Shown here: piece after piece, positions 34,985 to 44,009 of the stretch
Position numbering within the stretch: position 1 is the stretch's first letter
Layout of the letters: every line of letters begins with the position of its first letter
Assembly (NCBI GenBank): GCA_019119975.1
Contig: DWVZ01000009.1
Span: 1 to 60,773, forward strand
DNA: 60,773 bases
Source of the DNA: Candidatus Blautia merdavium
Lineage (GTDB): Bacteria; Bacillota; Clostridia; Lachnospirales; Lachnospiraceae
Reading direction: 5' to 3'
The notes under the pieces: generated by a model
Databases searched by the model: none
What the model saw: only the letters and a program-made list of their open reading frames with translations
Told to the model about the DNA's origin: nothing
Made by a program: the position numbers and the translations under genes

Positions 34985-36447
34985 ACCTGAATTACTGGAG
35001 CGGCGGATCCCCTGTCTCCATGGGAGAAATCCTGGACGCAAGGGAATCCCGCGCCGCCATACAAAAAGAAATGCTGAAAAGAAATCCCGGCTGTCTGGTC
35101 TGCCTTACCCTGAACATTCCGGGACCTGTGAAAACCTTTCCCTTTGTCCGCTGGCTCTACGAAGTGGGAAAAGGAAAACTGCTGGAAACCGCAGAGCTGC
35201 TCTCCCCTTCTTGTAAACATGCAGCAGACCAAAAACTGCCCGGCTGCATGCAAGAGTTCCGGGAAGTAAAGGAAAATACCGGATATGAATGTTTTGCCTC
35301 CCTGGACCTGGATCCTCAGGCTGTCAAAGCTGCCCTGACTCATTTAGAGGAGACCCACCCTGTGGGCAGGCTGTTTGACTTCGATGTGCTGCGCCCGGAC
35401 GGCACCAAAGTCTCCAGGCAGGAACTGGGTTATCCCCAGCGGACCTGCCTTTTATGCGGCTCACCTGCCTTCCTCTGCGGGCGCTCCCGCAGGCACTCTG
35501 CCCGGGAACTTCTGGAGAGGGAGCTTTTCCTGATGGAACGCTTTTTCACAGAACGGATGTCTGTCCATCTGGGACTGCTGATGCAGAAAGCCCTGCTCTA
35601 TGAGGTCAACACCTTCTTAAAGCCCGGGCTGGTGGACCATGTACACAACGGCGCCCACCAGGATATGTGCGCTGCCACCTTTGTAAAAAGCGCCTATGCC
35701 CTGACCCCTTACTTCACAGACAGCGCCCGTCTGGGTCTGACCTGGAAGGGAAATCCCGATGATCTGCCCGGACTGTTTGCTGCCCTTCGGCGGCGGGGAA
35801 TCCAGGCAGAAGCAGAAATGTTCTCTGCCACCGGAGGAGTCAACACCCACAAAGGCGTGATCTTTTCCGGAGGCATCCTCTGCTGCGCCCTGGGCTGCCT
35901 GCTCTCCCGGGAAAATCTGCTGACTTCCAAAGGCACTCTGGAGGACTTTTCCCGCCTTCCCGCCATGGTCAAAAGCCTGCTGGCAGACCAGTGGGCAAAC
36001 CCTCTGCCGGCTGCGGCAGCTCCTGACTCAAAAGCCTCCTGTACCCACGGGGAAGCCCTTTATCTAAGTCATGGCATAGGCGGCATCCGCAGGGAAGCTG
36101 CCGCAGGATTTCCTTCTGTTTTTGAAAAGGGATTTCCTCTGTTTGTCTCTTGCCTGAAACAGGATTTTTCCTTAAACCAGGCAGGCTGCCTGACTCTTTT
36201 ATCTTACATTTCCTTTCTGGAGGACACGAACCTTTATACCCGGGCAGGGTATGAAAAAGGCAGGGATATCCAGCGGCAGCTGGCTACCTTTCTCTCCTCC
36301 CGGGGACCGAAAGAGCAGCTTCAGATCCTGCCGGAACTGGACGCCTATTTCACAGAACATCACATCAGTCCCGGCGGAAGCGCCGATATGCTGGCACTGA
36401 CTTATTTTCTCTATTTCCTGTCAGAAAAGCCCTGCTGCTTCTTTTAA
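34981..36447 (+). CDS. citXG: CitX-CitG fusion: holo-ACP synthase plus triphosphoribosyl-dephospho-CoA synthase
   Basis: 488 residues from the ATG that overlaps the citC stop; the ORF track extends 58 codons into citC. The first about 180 residues are CitX (ILDARESRAAIQKEML, CLTLNIPGPVKTFPFVRWL, FDFDVLRPDGTKVSRQELG, RTCLLCGSPAFLCGRSR). The remainder is CitG (TFLKPGLVDHVHNGAHQDM, GIQAEAEMFSATGGVNTHKG). Together they make 2'-(5''-triphosphoribosyl)-3'-dephospho-CoA and attach it to CitD. Such fusions are known in other Firmicutes. It completes the citramalate lyase machinery of the window. Confidence 0.93.
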   Translation: MNLNYWSGGSPVSMGEILDARESRAAIQKEMLKRNPGCLVCLTLNIPGPVKTFPFVRWLYEVGKGKLLETAELLSPSCKHAADQKLPGCMQEFREVKENTGYECFASLDLDPQAVKAALTHLEETHPVGRLFDFDVLRPDGTKVSRQELGYPQRTCLLCGSPAFLCGRSRRHSARELLERELFLMERFFTERMSVHLGLLMQKALLYEVNTFLKPGLVDHVHNGAHQDMCAATFVKSAYALTPYFTDSARLGLTWKGNPDDLPGLFAALRRRGIQAEAEMFSATGGVNTHKGVIFSGGILCCALGCLLSRENLLTSKGTLEDFSRLPAMVKSLLADQWANPLPAAAAPDSKASCTHGEALYLSHGIGGIRREAAAGFPSVFEKGFPLFVSCLKQDFSLNQAGCLTLLSYISFLEDTNLYTRAGYEKGRDIQRQLATFLSSRGPKEQLQILPELDAYFTEHHISPGGSADMLALTYFLYFLSEKPCCFF

Positions 36448-36505
36448 AGCCAGGGCTTTCTGCCGCCGGATCCGCAAAGTTCTGACCTGCAGATATCTGC
36501 CCATG

Positions 36506-36555
36506 AGAAAAAGGGAAGCGGCACAGTATCCTCACTGTGCCGCCTCCCTTTTTCT
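36506..36555. terminator. Bidirectional intrinsic terminator between citXG and the DUF445 gene
   Basis: GAGAAAAAGGGA-GCGGCACAGT pairs with ACTGTGCCGC-TCCCTTTTTCTC around ATCCTC. The strong stem has A and T tracts on the two sides, so it ends both convergent transcripts. Confidence 0.9.
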
Positions 36556-36599
36556 CATTTCAGAGGCTTTTTCAGTACGCCGAAGCCTCTGTATCTGTA

Positions 36600-37499
36600 T
36601 CAAAACAGCAGGTTCAAAAGCCCGATCAGAAATCCGATCAGCGCTCCCAGATTCACCACTGCATTTAATTCTTTTTTCATTACACCCAGCAGCAAATGCT
36701 CCACTTCCAGCACATCCATCTGGTTTACTTTCTCTTCCACCACCTGCTCCACATGGAATTTTCCGGCAATCTCTTCGGCATGATGGGTAACAAAGGTGAC
36801 ATAGGCATCTTCCACCAGTTCCCGTATCTTCTCATCTTTCAGGGGAACGGAATCCATCAGCTCTGCCACCGGCTTATTCTCCGCGGCAGCGATCTCGCCT
36901 ACTACCAGGGGACGGATCTTCTCCCGTCCGTTTTCCCGGATATATTCTCCTACTTTATTTCCTATGGGAACTGCAATGGAGCGGATCAGGTCGTCGTTTA
37001 AGAACATGGAGACCATGCTCCCGCTGAATTTTTCCCGGACTTCCTTTGCGCCTTCCTCGGCAATGATGGTTCCCACATCCAGGTCTTCCAGACCTTTCCC
37101 GATCTTCTCTGTGACGAACTCCTCCAGATGTTCCTTCACAGAATCATAATCTTCCCGATCCACATAATGTCCCAGAAATTCCTCCAGGGTATCTTCCCTG
37201 TCCTGGATGTCGCGGATCCGTCCTGCCACTGCCTCCACCACGGTTTCCTTTGTCTCCTGCGCAAGGAGCATGCCGCAGATATCCTCCTTAGTAAGAAGAT
37301 GCTCTCCCACGGCTTCCCCAAGGGCACGGGCGATCCTGCTCTGTCCTCTGGGAATGATCCCTGGTGTAAAGGGCAGTGTCCTGTCCCCGATTTTGACGGG
37401 TTTCAGAGGGCGGAACAGCATTTTTACGGCAATATAATTGGTACAGTAGCCGATCACCGCCCCGATGACCGGTCCTGCCAGTATCTCGATCATACTCAT
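36600..37499 (-). CDS. DUF445 family membrane protein
   Basis: 299 residues from ATG 37499; the ORF track adds 17 codons. The N-terminal helix with MLFRPLKPVKIGDRTLPFTPG and RIARALGEAVGEHL is typical of DUF445 (YheB-like) proteins; the middle is acidic and helical and the C terminus is a hydrophobic hairpin (NLGALIGFLIGLLNLLF). Function is unknown across the family. It is the last gene of a four-gene minus-strand unit (DUF5685, DnaJ-domain, membrane protein, DUF445). Confidence 0.85.
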   Translation of the reverse strand: MSMIEILAGPVIGAVIGYCTNYIAVKMLFRPLKPVKIGDRTLPFTPGIIPRGQSRIARALGEAVGEHLLTKEDICGMLLAQETKETVVEAVAGRIRDIQDREDTLEEFLGHYVDREDYDSVKEHLEEFVTEKIGKGLEDLDVGTIIAEEGAKEVREKFSGSMVSMFLNDDLIRSIAVPIGNKVGEYIRENGREKIRPLVVGEIAAAENKPVAELMDSVPLKDEKIRELVEDAYVTFVTHHAEEIAGKFHVEQVVEEKVNQMDVLEVEHLLLGVMKKELNAVVNLGALIGFLIGLLNLLF

Positions 37500-37510
37500 A
37501 AGTATCCCTT

Positions 37511-38050
37511 TTATCCTCTTCCAAAAAGTTTTTCTCTGATCTGTCCCCACATACGGATGAGGAAATATTCATACGCTCTGTCAAACACAAACAGCGCCGC
37601 CTGACCTCCCAGCCAAAATACCAGCAGCATCCTGCCGGAAATCTCTCCGGCAAAGAGCAGCCCCGGAAACAATATCAGCGCAGGAAGATACATCAGGTTG
37701 AACACCACGAATTTTCCTATATGAAAGATCAGCTTTCTTCCTTTCAGTCTGTCATGTCTTCCCAGGTACTGCCACAGTCCTTCCACTGCCAGCACATAGA
37801 CGCCCATCATCCCATAGGTGATACAGTATAATTTCTGAGGAGCCAGGATAAATCCCAGCAAAAGACATCCCACAAAAAAAGCAAATCCATACCTGAGATT
37901 AAATTCCCGGATAATAATGCCCACAAAAAATGCCGCAGCCGCCAGGAAAAACAAGGTGTTAAAATCCAGGACTCCGCTGAGTATGATCAGCACCACAGCC
38001 AGAGCCATCAAAAGCCCGGAGACTGCCAGTTTCTTTGTATTTACATGCAT
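37511..38050 (-). CDS. Integral membrane protein of unknown function
   Basis: 179 residues from ATG 38050, preceded by GGGAGGAG 10 bases upstream. It has about five to six hydrophobic segments ([51 protein letters not shown] and others). It resembles ECF-S-like or DUF2232-like small membrane proteins in size and layout, but I do not recognise it firmly. It overlaps the end of the DnaJ-domain gene by 10 bases and is followed 11 bases later by DUF445. Confidence 0.75.
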   Translation of the reverse strand: MHVNTKKLAVSGLLMALAVVLIILSGVLDFNTLFFLAAAAFFVGIIIREFNLRYGFAFFVGCLLLGFILAPQKLYCITYGMMGVYVLAVEGLWQYLGRHDRLKGRKLIFHIGKFVVFNLMYLPALILFPGLLFAGEISGRMLLVFWLGGQAALFVFDRAYEYFLIRMWGQIREKLFGRG

Positions 38051-38676
38051 GAGCAAAGATCTCCTCCCATACACTCACATAAGCTGTCTGCACACCACAG
38101 ATCACAGCAGAGATTTCCCGTGCCGCAGGTACTTCCTGTCCCGCCGCCGTAGGGATATCCGCCGCCCTGATAGCGGTTGCTGTTCCACTGGAGCCGGTTC
38201 ACCAGATTGGCATATTCCGGATTGCCCGGATCCATGCTCTGCGCCTGCCGCGCCATATTTAAAGCATTGACATTGTTGCCCATTCCAGCATTGGCACAGG
38301 CGCTGAGATAATACCACTGTGCGCTGCGGTTGGAGATCCTGCTGAGCACATTCAGCGCCTGCTGGTACTGGCGTCCGTTGATATAATTGGCAGCTGCCTG
38401 CAGCTCCAGATCGCTGGAACCGCCGGACTGGTAAGAGCCCTGGCTGGTACTCTGGTAACCGCCGTATCCACTCTGGTATCCTCCGTCTCTTTCCTTCATG
38501 ATCTGGTCATAAGCTTCCTGTACTTCTTTAAATTTTTCTTCCGCAAGGTCTGCCAGTGGGTTGTCTACATAGGAATCCGGATGATATTTCCTGCTCAGAT
38601 CCCTGTATGCGCGTTTGATCTCATCATTGGAAGCATTGGGGGACACCCCTAAGACTTCATATGGATTATTTACCAT
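38041..38676 (-). CDS. DnaJ (J-domain) protein with Cys-rich tail
   Basis: 211 residues. The J domain occupies about residues 4-70 ([23 protein letters not shown], with HPD in [10 protein letters not shown]). A Gly/Tyr/Ser-rich linker and a TPR-like helical stretch ([29 protein letters not shown]) follow. The last 35 residues have nine cysteines, including [17 protein letters not shown], which could bind metal. The family works with DnaK; the tail and the link to DUF5685 are clostridial features of unknown purpose. It overlaps the DUF5685 gene by 11 bases. Confidence 0.88.
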   Translation of the reverse strand: MVNNPYEVLGVSPNASNDEIKRAYRDLSRKYHPDSYVDNPLADLAEEKFKEVQEAYDQIMKERDGGYQSGYGGYQSTSQGSYQSGGSSDLELQAAANYINGRQYQQALNVLSRISNRSAQWYYLSACANAGMGNNVNALNMARQAQSMDPGNPEYANLVNRLQWNSNRYQGGGYPYGGGTGSTCGTGNLCCDLWCADSLCECMGGDLCSCM

Positions 38677-39523
38677 GATTTTCCTTATTCTCCTGTCTTT
38701 CTTTTTGTACTTTCTCGTATTTCGCCCATACGCCTCTGTAGAGAATGTTTCTCAGTATCTCTGCGTCCAGAAGGCAGGGCAGCTTCTCAAATGCCGCCGT
38801 GGCTTCCGCCATCATCATAAGCAGTATCTGTCTTACTTCTTCTTCATATTCTTCTTCCTTTTGGCAGCGTCTTCGCACTGCTTTTAAAGGATTATAGGAA
38901 CCGGTTTTGCTGTCCTTTGGCAGATCCTCCCAGGCGTCTATAATATAGATAAATTTGCCCAGATAAAACCCGAATGTTCTCAGAGTTTCCTCCCACATAT
39001 CTGCCCGGTATACAAACAGTTCCTCCATCAGCCTGCCGAAAATCCCTGCTGCCAGATCAATGTCTTCCTCTCCCTTTTCCTCGCAGGCTGCCAAAAGCTT
39101 CAGCTGCTTTTGTATGACCTTTGCCTGCCTGGGATATTCCCGGCAGATATCCTTTGCTTTCCTGCCGAACAGGCGCATGCCTGCCAGACCGGACACGCTT
39201 TTGTCATCCTTCCAGTCGTCTTCAAAGTTAAAATATGCCAGCAGGATGTTCATCTTTGCCCCGTACCGGGAAAATTCATTCTGCAGCATGGGGATCTTTT
39301 TCACCGGGTGCAGCGGACAATGGGACTGCAGCTGTTCTGTATCCTTTTCATACAGTGAGGTAAGAAAAAGTACCAGGAAAGTCATGTCGTAGGTCAGGGT
39401 CATCCGCCCCCGGAATCCATACTCTTCTTTCAGGGTGCGGCACAGTCCGCAGTAGTATGCTTTGTACCGGCTGAATTCCTTTACCTTTAATTCCGGTTTG
39501 TCGATCATGATGTATCCAAACAT
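38666..39523 (-). CDS. DUF5685 family protein
   Basis: 285 residues from ATG 39523. The N-terminal [20 protein letters not shown] and [19 protein letters not shown] are typical of DUF5685; the rest is helical, with a CPLH and other scattered cysteines and histidines. Function is unknown, although the pairing with a J-domain gene is common in Clostridia. It is the first gene of its unit and its 5' leader is the 124-bp repeat element ending 41 bases upstream. Confidence 0.82.
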   Translation of the reverse strand: MFGYIMIDKPELKVKEFSRYKAYYCGLCRTLKEEYGFRGRMTLTYDMTFLVLFLTSLYEKDTEQLQSHCPLHPVKKIPMLQNEFSRYGAKMNILLAYFNFEDDWKDDKSVSGLAGMRLFGRKAKDICREYPRQAKVIQKQLKLLAACEEKGEEDIDLAAGIFGRLMEELFVYRADMWEETLRTFGFYLGKFIYIIDAWEDLPKDSKTGSYNPLKAVRRRCQKEEEYEEEVRQILLMMMAEATAAFEKLPCLLDAEILRNILYRGVWAKYEKVQKERQENKENHGK

Positions 39524-39564
39524 GGCTTCTGCACCTTCCTTCTTCTCAGACCTCATGTTTTTCT

Positions 39565-39688
39565 ATTATACCATGGTCACGAACCTCATGCTGCGCCCTT
39601 GTCTTGCATTCGCTAAGTGTCCAGGTATATGTTCTCACTAAATTCGTACGGCGCCCTTGGCTTGTACTCATCAAGTGTTCACATTATA
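39565..39688 (-). repeat. 124-bp leader element, copy 1 (two tandem hairpins, TATAAT at both ends)
   Basis: Read on the minus strand it begins TATAATGTGAACACTTG and ends CCATGGTATAAT. It matches copy 2 (45855-45978) with about 8 substitutions and no gaps. Each half can fold as CACT...AGTG outside, a 4-bp variable stem, then AA-GCC-AAR-GGC-GCC. In the first hairpin the variable stem is GTAC:GTAC where copy 2 has GCAC:GTGC, a compensatory change. The TATAAT at its upstream end may be the -10 box of the DUF5685 unit. Confidence 0.75.
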
Positions 39689-39734
39689 CTATACCTTTTC
39701 TTAAATTACCAGAGCCTGTTTTGCTTTCCTTCCA

Positions 39735-39763
39735 TTGACTCCTGTGTCTTTTTCCGCTATACT
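39735..39763 (+). promoter_or_regulatory. Promoter of the RelA/SpoT-type synthetase gene
   Basis: TTGACT, a 17-base spacer and TATACT, close to consensus. Transcription would start near 39770, after the ORF-track start at 39766, which supports the TTG start at 39817. Confidence 0.75.
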
Positions 39764-39816
39764 GCTTGGTAAATGAAATTTTACCAAAGCATAGGACAAA
39801 AGAAAGAGGTGCCATT

Positions 39817-40518
39817 TTGAAACCAACAGATAAGACCATCATGCAGGAAGCTTCCGTTTCAGAACAAACGGAAATCCTGTATCCTGAAAGATTTATCAAA
39901 AATACCAGCTACTATAATTCCCTGATCATGATGTACCGCTGTGTGATCCGTGAGATCCGCACCAAGCTGGAAGTCCTGGATGATGAATTTTCCGTTAAAT
40001 ACAACCGCAATCCGATCTCTTCCATTAAAAGCCGCATCAAAACCCCTCTCAGCATTTACAATAAGCTGCAGAAGCTTGGATACGAATTTACAGAGCAGAA
40101 TATCCGGGAACAGCTCAATGACGTTGCCGGGATCCGGGTCATCTGTTCCTTCATTGATGATATCTACAGTGTGGCACAGCTTCTGGCAGATCAGGATGAT
40201 ATCACGGTCCTGCGGATCAAAGATTATATTAAAAATCCCAAACCCAACGGCTACCGCAGCTATCACATGATCGTGGAGATTCCGGTTTTCTTTGCCGAAG
40301 GGAAAACTCCTATGCGGGCGGAGATCCAGATCCGCACCATTGCCATGGATTTCTGGGCAAGCCTGGAACATCAGCTCCGCTATAAAAAAGACCTGGAAAA
40401 CAGTGACCAGTACGCCAGGATCAGCCGGGAGCTGTCCGACTGCGCCAGCACCATCTCTGCCATGGATCTGCAGATGCAGAACATCAAAAATCTGATCGGT
40501 GAGTTCAGCGGGCAGTAA
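39817..40518 (+). CDS. GTP pyrophosphokinase family (small alarmone synthetase, RelA/SpoT domain)
   Basis: 233 residues from a TTG with AGAGGT upstream; the ORF-track start at 39766 lies at the predicted transcription start and is rejected. The synthetase domain shows RNPISSIKSRIKTPLSIYNKL, NDVAGIRVICSFIDDIYSVA, NPKPNGYRSYHMIVEIPVFF and VEIQIRTIAMDFWASLEHQL-like EIQIRTIAMDFWASLEHQ. No hydrolase (HD) domain or regulatory TGS/ACT region is present, so it is a single-domain synthetase (YjbM/RelQ type) making (p)ppGpp from GTP/GDP and ATP. It is monocistronic between its own promoter and terminator. Confidence 0.93.
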   Translation: MKPTDKTIMQEASVSEQTEILYPERFIKNTSYYNSLIMMYRCVIREIRTKLEVLDDEFSVKYNRNPISSIKSRIKTPLSIYNKLQKLGYEFTEQNIREQLNDVAGIRVICSFIDDIYSVAQLLADQDDITVLRIKDYIKNPKPNGYRSYHMIVEIPVFFAEGKTPMRAEIQIRTIAMDFWASLEHQLRYKKDLENSDQYARISRELSDCASTISAMDLQMQNIKNLIGEFSGQ

Positions 40519-40530
40519 GGCTGTCTGCAA

Positions 40531-40580
40531 ACAGGGGAAGACAGTATTTTCTGTCCTCCCCTGTATTTTTCCTTTATTTT
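40531..40580 (+). terminator. Intrinsic terminator of the alarmone synthetase gene
   Basis: ACAGGGGA-GACAG pairs with CTGTC-TCCCCTGT around TATTTT and is followed by ATTTTTCCTTTATTTT. Confidence 0.85.
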
Positions 40581-40632
40581 AGCTTGGCTGCGCTGTCTCA
40601 TGCGCCGCCTGCCGCCTCTATGCTCTCAGGCT

Positions 40633-41241
40633 TTATGCCCCGATAAATGCCGCTAACAGGGCTTCACACGCTTTATAATACTCCTGCAGCTCGGGATCCT
40701 GAGACTGTTTGGTATCAGGATTTAAGATTCTCATTCCTACTACCATATCCTGTACAGACGCCGGGCTTCCCGCCTCCTCAAATCCTTTGCACTGGGCTAC
40801 CGGTGTATAAGCACTGTCCTCTGTAGAAAGGACTCCTGAGTCCTTATATCGTTCCAGACTGGCATCACTGAAGAAATAAATGATGCTGTCCGCTTCCTGC
40901 ATATCTACTGTCAGCTTGGTCTGGTTTGCCATCAGGATCTGCGGATCCTCATCTTCCTTTGGGATATAATAATCTGACACCTGGATGAGTATCTCTCCGT
41001 CTCCGTTCAGGTCTTCCCCGTGTTCTTTAAACCAGGTCTGAAGGCTGTTCTTGTCCTCTTCATATAGCGCCATGTCCCCTACCACCGCAATGGTATAATC
41101 ATATTCCGGCTTGGTAAGCATATCGTGGATGAAAACCACCAGGGCAAAGAGGAAAAATCCTCCCAGGAGCACATGATACTTATAATAATACCAGAAATTC
41201 TCCCATTTTTTCTTCTTGTTGTCGCTGATCTGTACTTTCAT
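40633..41241 (-). CDS. Membrane-anchored protein of unknown function
   Basis: 202 residues from ATG 41241. A basic N terminus (KVQISDNKKKKWENFWYYYKY) is followed by one transmembrane helix (VLLGGFFLFALVVFIHDML) and an extracellular domain of about 155 residues. The segment EHGEDLNGDGEILIQVSDYY resembles calcium-binding or dockerin-like DxNxDG loops. Proteins with this layout are common in Lachnospiraceae and uncharacterised. It is alone on its strand. Confidence 0.75.
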   Translation of the reverse strand: MKVQISDNKKKKWENFWYYYKYHVLLGGFFLFALVVFIHDMLTKPEYDYTIAVVGDMALYEEDKNSLQTWFKEHGEDLNGDGEILIQVSDYYIPKEDEDPQILMANQTKLTVDMQEADSIIYFFSDASLERYKDSGVLSTEDSAYTPVAQCKGFEEAGSPASVQDMVVGMRILNPDTKQSQDPELQEYYKACEALLAAFIGA

Positions 41242-41404
41242 TTTGCTCTTTCGTCCTTTTCTATTGTTTCCTGGTAAGCATTTTATCACTTTCCCTTTGC
41301 TAAAAAAAGACTTTCCCCGAAAATTTATGAGATTTTTAGAATCTTATGAAACCCTGCTGTCTTTCCCCTGATTTCCAGGACATATGCTCTTTGCTTTCCT
41401 CTTT

Positions 41405-42319
41405 TTAAAGCAGCGCGTCTACTTCTTCCCTCTGAGGCAGAGAACTCTGCGCGCCATTTCTGGTCACTGCGATAGAGGACGCCAGGTTGGCAAATGCAAT
41501 GGCATTGGATACTGTCTTTCCCTCTGCCAGAGCCGTGACAAAAGCGCCGTTAAAGCAGTCGCCTGCTGCCGTTGTATCCACCGCTTTTACCTTTCTCGCC
41601 GGATAGCTTTTCTCCTCGCCTTCTGCGGCAAAGTAAACCCCTTTTTCTCCCAGCGTCACCAGTACATTTTTCACTCCTTTTTTCAGAAGACAGGCTGCTC
41701 CTTCACGGACCGTCTCCTCATTGATACAGGACAGCCCGGCAAGACTGGCAAGCTCAGTTTCATTGGGCGTCAGATAATCGATGCACCTTAATATTTCCTC
41801 CGGGATCTCCCTGGGGGCAGGCGCCGGATTCAGAATCACCGTCTTCCCTTTTTCTTTTGCCTTTCGTATGCCGTAATATACCGCTTCACAAGGAATTTCC
41901 ATCTGAAATACGAAGTAATCAAATTCCTCAAACATCTGTTCCATGCTCTTTAAATAGGCTTCATCACATGCCTGGTTGGCGCCTGCCACTACGATAATAT
42001 TGTTGTCTCCTGTACTGTCCACAGAGATTACAGCCGTGCCGGTGGGCAGTTCCTCTGTCTGTTTTATTCCAGAGATATCCACCTGGTTCTTCTTTAGATT
42101 TTCCAGCTGGGTTTTTCCAAAAACATCCTGTCCCACACAGCCCAGCATGGCAGTTTTTGCGCCCAGTTTTCCCAGCGCACATGCCTGATTGGCGCCTTTT
42201 CCCCCGGGTACATACGCCAGGCTTTTTCCCAGCACCGTCTCTCCTTTTTCGGGCATCTTGTCCATATGAATGACCAGGTCCATGTTCAGGCTTCCGATCA
42301 CCAAAACTTTCTTCTCCAT
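41405..42319 (-). CDS. rbsK: Ribokinase (PfkB family)
   Basis: 304 residues. PfkB signatures are VPGGKGANQACALGKLGAK near the N terminus and VDTTAAGDCFNGAF, whose last aspartate is the catalytic base. The ribokinase-type ILNPAPAP and LTPNETEL are present. It phosphorylates ribose with ATP. No ribose transporter genes adjoin it here; it appears monocistronic. Confidence 0.92.
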   Translation of the reverse strand: MEKKVLVIGSLNMDLVIHMDKMPEKGETVLGKSLAYVPGGKGANQACALGKLGAKTAMLGCVGQDVFGKTQLENLKKNQVDISGIKQTEELPTGTAVISVDSTGDNNIIVVAGANQACDEAYLKSMEQMFEEFDYFVFQMEIPCEAVYYGIRKAKEKGKTVILNPAPAPREIPEEILRCIDYLTPNETELASLAGLSCINEETVREGAACLLKKGVKNVLVTLGEKGVYFAAEGEEKSYPARKVKAVDTTAAGDCFNGAFVTALAEGKTVSNAIAFANLASSIAVTRNGAQSSLPQREEVDALL

Positions 42320-42494
42320 TCTCAGCCTCCTGACTCTATTTATGAAATTATTTTCTTAAAACTTCTTCTTATGCAAATATTGTATTCTCCGTTCAAAACT
42401 TTGTCAACGAAAGTACCTGATCTCCTTTTGTCCCCGCACACATCCGCACCCTCCTGCATATCCTGAAAGAGAACCCTTTTTGCAAGGAGCTTTT

Positions 42495-43274
42495 ATGGCA
42501 TATCAGATAGTCATCGACGCAGGCCACGGGGGAACAGACCCGGGCGCAGTCTATGAAGGCAGACAGGAGAAAGACGATGCTCTGCGCCTCGCCATGGCAG
42601 TGGGCGATATCCTGTCCCAAAACGGCGTGGACGTTACCTATACCCGGACAACAGACGTCTATCAGACCCCTTTTGAGAAAGCACAGATCGCAAACGATGC
42701 AGATGCGGATTTCTTTATCTCCTTCCACAGAAATTCCAGTCCCAGGGAGAACCAGTACAGCGGCGTGGAAACCCTGGTCTATGATAAATCCGGCACGAAG
42801 CTGGATATGGCAGAAAATATCAACGGCGCCCTGGGCGAGCTGGGCTTTCGTGATCTGGGTGTCCAGGCTCGTCCCGGACTGGTGGTCCTGCGCAGGACCA
42901 AAATGCCTGCTCTGCTGATCGAGACGGGATTTATCAACACAGAACAGGACAACGAGCTGTTTGACCAGCAGTTTGAAGAGATTGCCCAGGCAATCGCCTA
43001 TGCCATCTTAGGTACTCTGGACGAAAATGAGGTCCAGTCAGAAGCCAGTGAAGAAGAACCGCTCTACCGGGTCCAGGTAGGCAGTTTCCGTGAGAGAGAG
43101 TACGCGGATCAGCTGCTCTATGAGCTGCAGGATCAGGGCTTTCCTGCCTTTCTGCTGAATCAGAACGGCTACTTCCGGGTCCAGGTAGGCGCTTTTAAGC
43201 AGCTTTCCAATGCCGTTAAAATGGAGCAGGCGCTCCGCCGCGCCGGATACAGCACCTGGATCACACAAGAATAA
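42495..43274 (+). CDS. N-acetylmuramoyl-L-alanine amidase (Amidase_3) with C-terminal SPOR domain
   Basis: 259 residues from an ATG with AAGGAG 5 bases upstream; the ORF track begins 15 bases earlier at TTG. Zn ligands are in IDAGHGGTDPGA, the glutamate at QEKDDALRLA, HRNSSP and LIETGFINTEQD. A SPOR domain follows (LYRVQVGSFREREYADQLLYE, with a repeat YFRVQVGAFKQ), which binds denuded glycan. No signal peptide is visible, unusual for a cell-wall enzyme but seen in some clostridial CwlD-like proteins. It converges on mgsA. Confidence 0.9.
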   Translation: MAYQIVIDAGHGGTDPGAVYEGRQEKDDALRLAMAVGDILSQNGVDVTYTRTTDVYQTPFEKAQIANDADADFFISFHRNSSPRENQYSGVETLVYDKSGTKLDMAENINGALGELGFRDLGVQARPGLVVLRRTKMPALLIETGFINTEQDNELFDQQFEEIAQAIAYAILGTLDENEVQSEASEEEPLYRVQVGSFREREYADQLLYELQDQGFPAFLLNQNGYFRVQVGAFKQLSNAVKMEQALRRAGYSTWITQE

Positions 43275-43340
43275 GAAAAGCAGCCGGCTGCCGGAAGATA
43301 CCTGCGGGTATGCTCGGCAGTCTGCTGCTTTTCTCTGGTT
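43274..43340. terminator. Bidirectional terminator between the amidase and mgsA
   Basis: AGAAAAGCAGC and GCTGCTTTTCT enclose a second stem, CTGCCG with CGGCAG. The hairpin begins at the amidase stop codon. Confidence 0.75.
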
Positions 43341-43397
43341 TCTTGTTTCTTTTGTTTTGCGTTTCTTTGGTTTTTCGTTTCTTTGGATTCTCTGGTT

Positions 43398-43868
43398 TTA
43401 CATAGACTCTGCTCTGTCTTCTACGTTCTTCCTGAAATTGATCACTTCATGGTCGTATTCACTGTCCATATATACGGAGCGGATCATGAAGTCCGCAGTG
43501 GCTTTATTGATCGCCATGGGAATATCGTATACCTGGGCAATCCTCATCAGCGCCTTGACATCCGGATCATGAGGCTGCGCAGTCAGCGGATCAGAGAAGA
43601 AAATAATAAAGTCAATGACCCCCTCCACAATCTTTGCGCCGATCTGCTGGTCGCCTCCTAAAGGACCGCTGTTGTATCCTTTGATCTGAAGTCCCGCCTT
43701 ATCCGCTATAAGCCTGGACGTGGTACCGGTACCGTAAAGGCTGTGATGCTTTAAAATCTCGTAATTGTCTTTGCACCACTGGATCAGCTTGGGTTTCTCA
43801 TTGTCATGGGCAATCAGTGCGATATTTTTCTTCTTTCCAATGGTAAATGTTACATATTCATTGTTCAT
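43398..43868 (-). CDS. mgsA: Methylglyoxal synthase
   Basis: 156 residues, standard length. The phosphate-binding loop HSLYGTGTTSRLI, SGPLGGDQQIGAKI and IFFSDPLTAQPHDPDV are diagnostic; the catalytic aspartate is in the GGDQQ motif. It converts dihydroxyacetone phosphate to methylglyoxal + phosphate, a bypass of lower glycolysis. Confidence 0.96.
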   Translation of the reverse strand: MNNEYVTFTIGKKKNIALIAHDNEKPKLIQWCKDNYEILKHHSLYGTGTTSRLIADKAGLQIKGYNSGPLGGDQQIGAKIVEGVIDFIIFFSDPLTAQPHDPDVKALMRIAQVYDIPMAINKATADFMIRSVYMDSEYDHEVINFRKNVEDRAESM

Positions 43869-43949
43869 CTTTGTCTCTCCCGTCTTTCTGATGATTAAAA
43901 ACCTATTAATATCCGCCTTTTAAGCTGACTACATTTTATCATAATTCCC

Positions 43950-43978
43950 TTGTCCTCACAACGGGAAACTGCTACAAT
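43950..43978 (+). promoter_or_regulatory. Promoter of the diacylglycerol kinase-like gene
   Basis: TTGTCC, 17-base spacer, TACAAT, ending 31 bases before the chosen ATG at 44010. The ORF-track start at 43950 lies inside this promoter. Confidence 0.6.
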
Positions 43979-44009
43979 AAAAGGCAAAAGAATGACAGGA
44001 GCCGGTATT

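Noticed and set aside
39766-39816. Longer N terminus of the alarmone synthetase
   Set aside because: The ORF-track start (TTG at 39766) is at the predicted transcription start of a TTGACT-17-TATACT promoter; the TTG at 39817 has a ribosome site.
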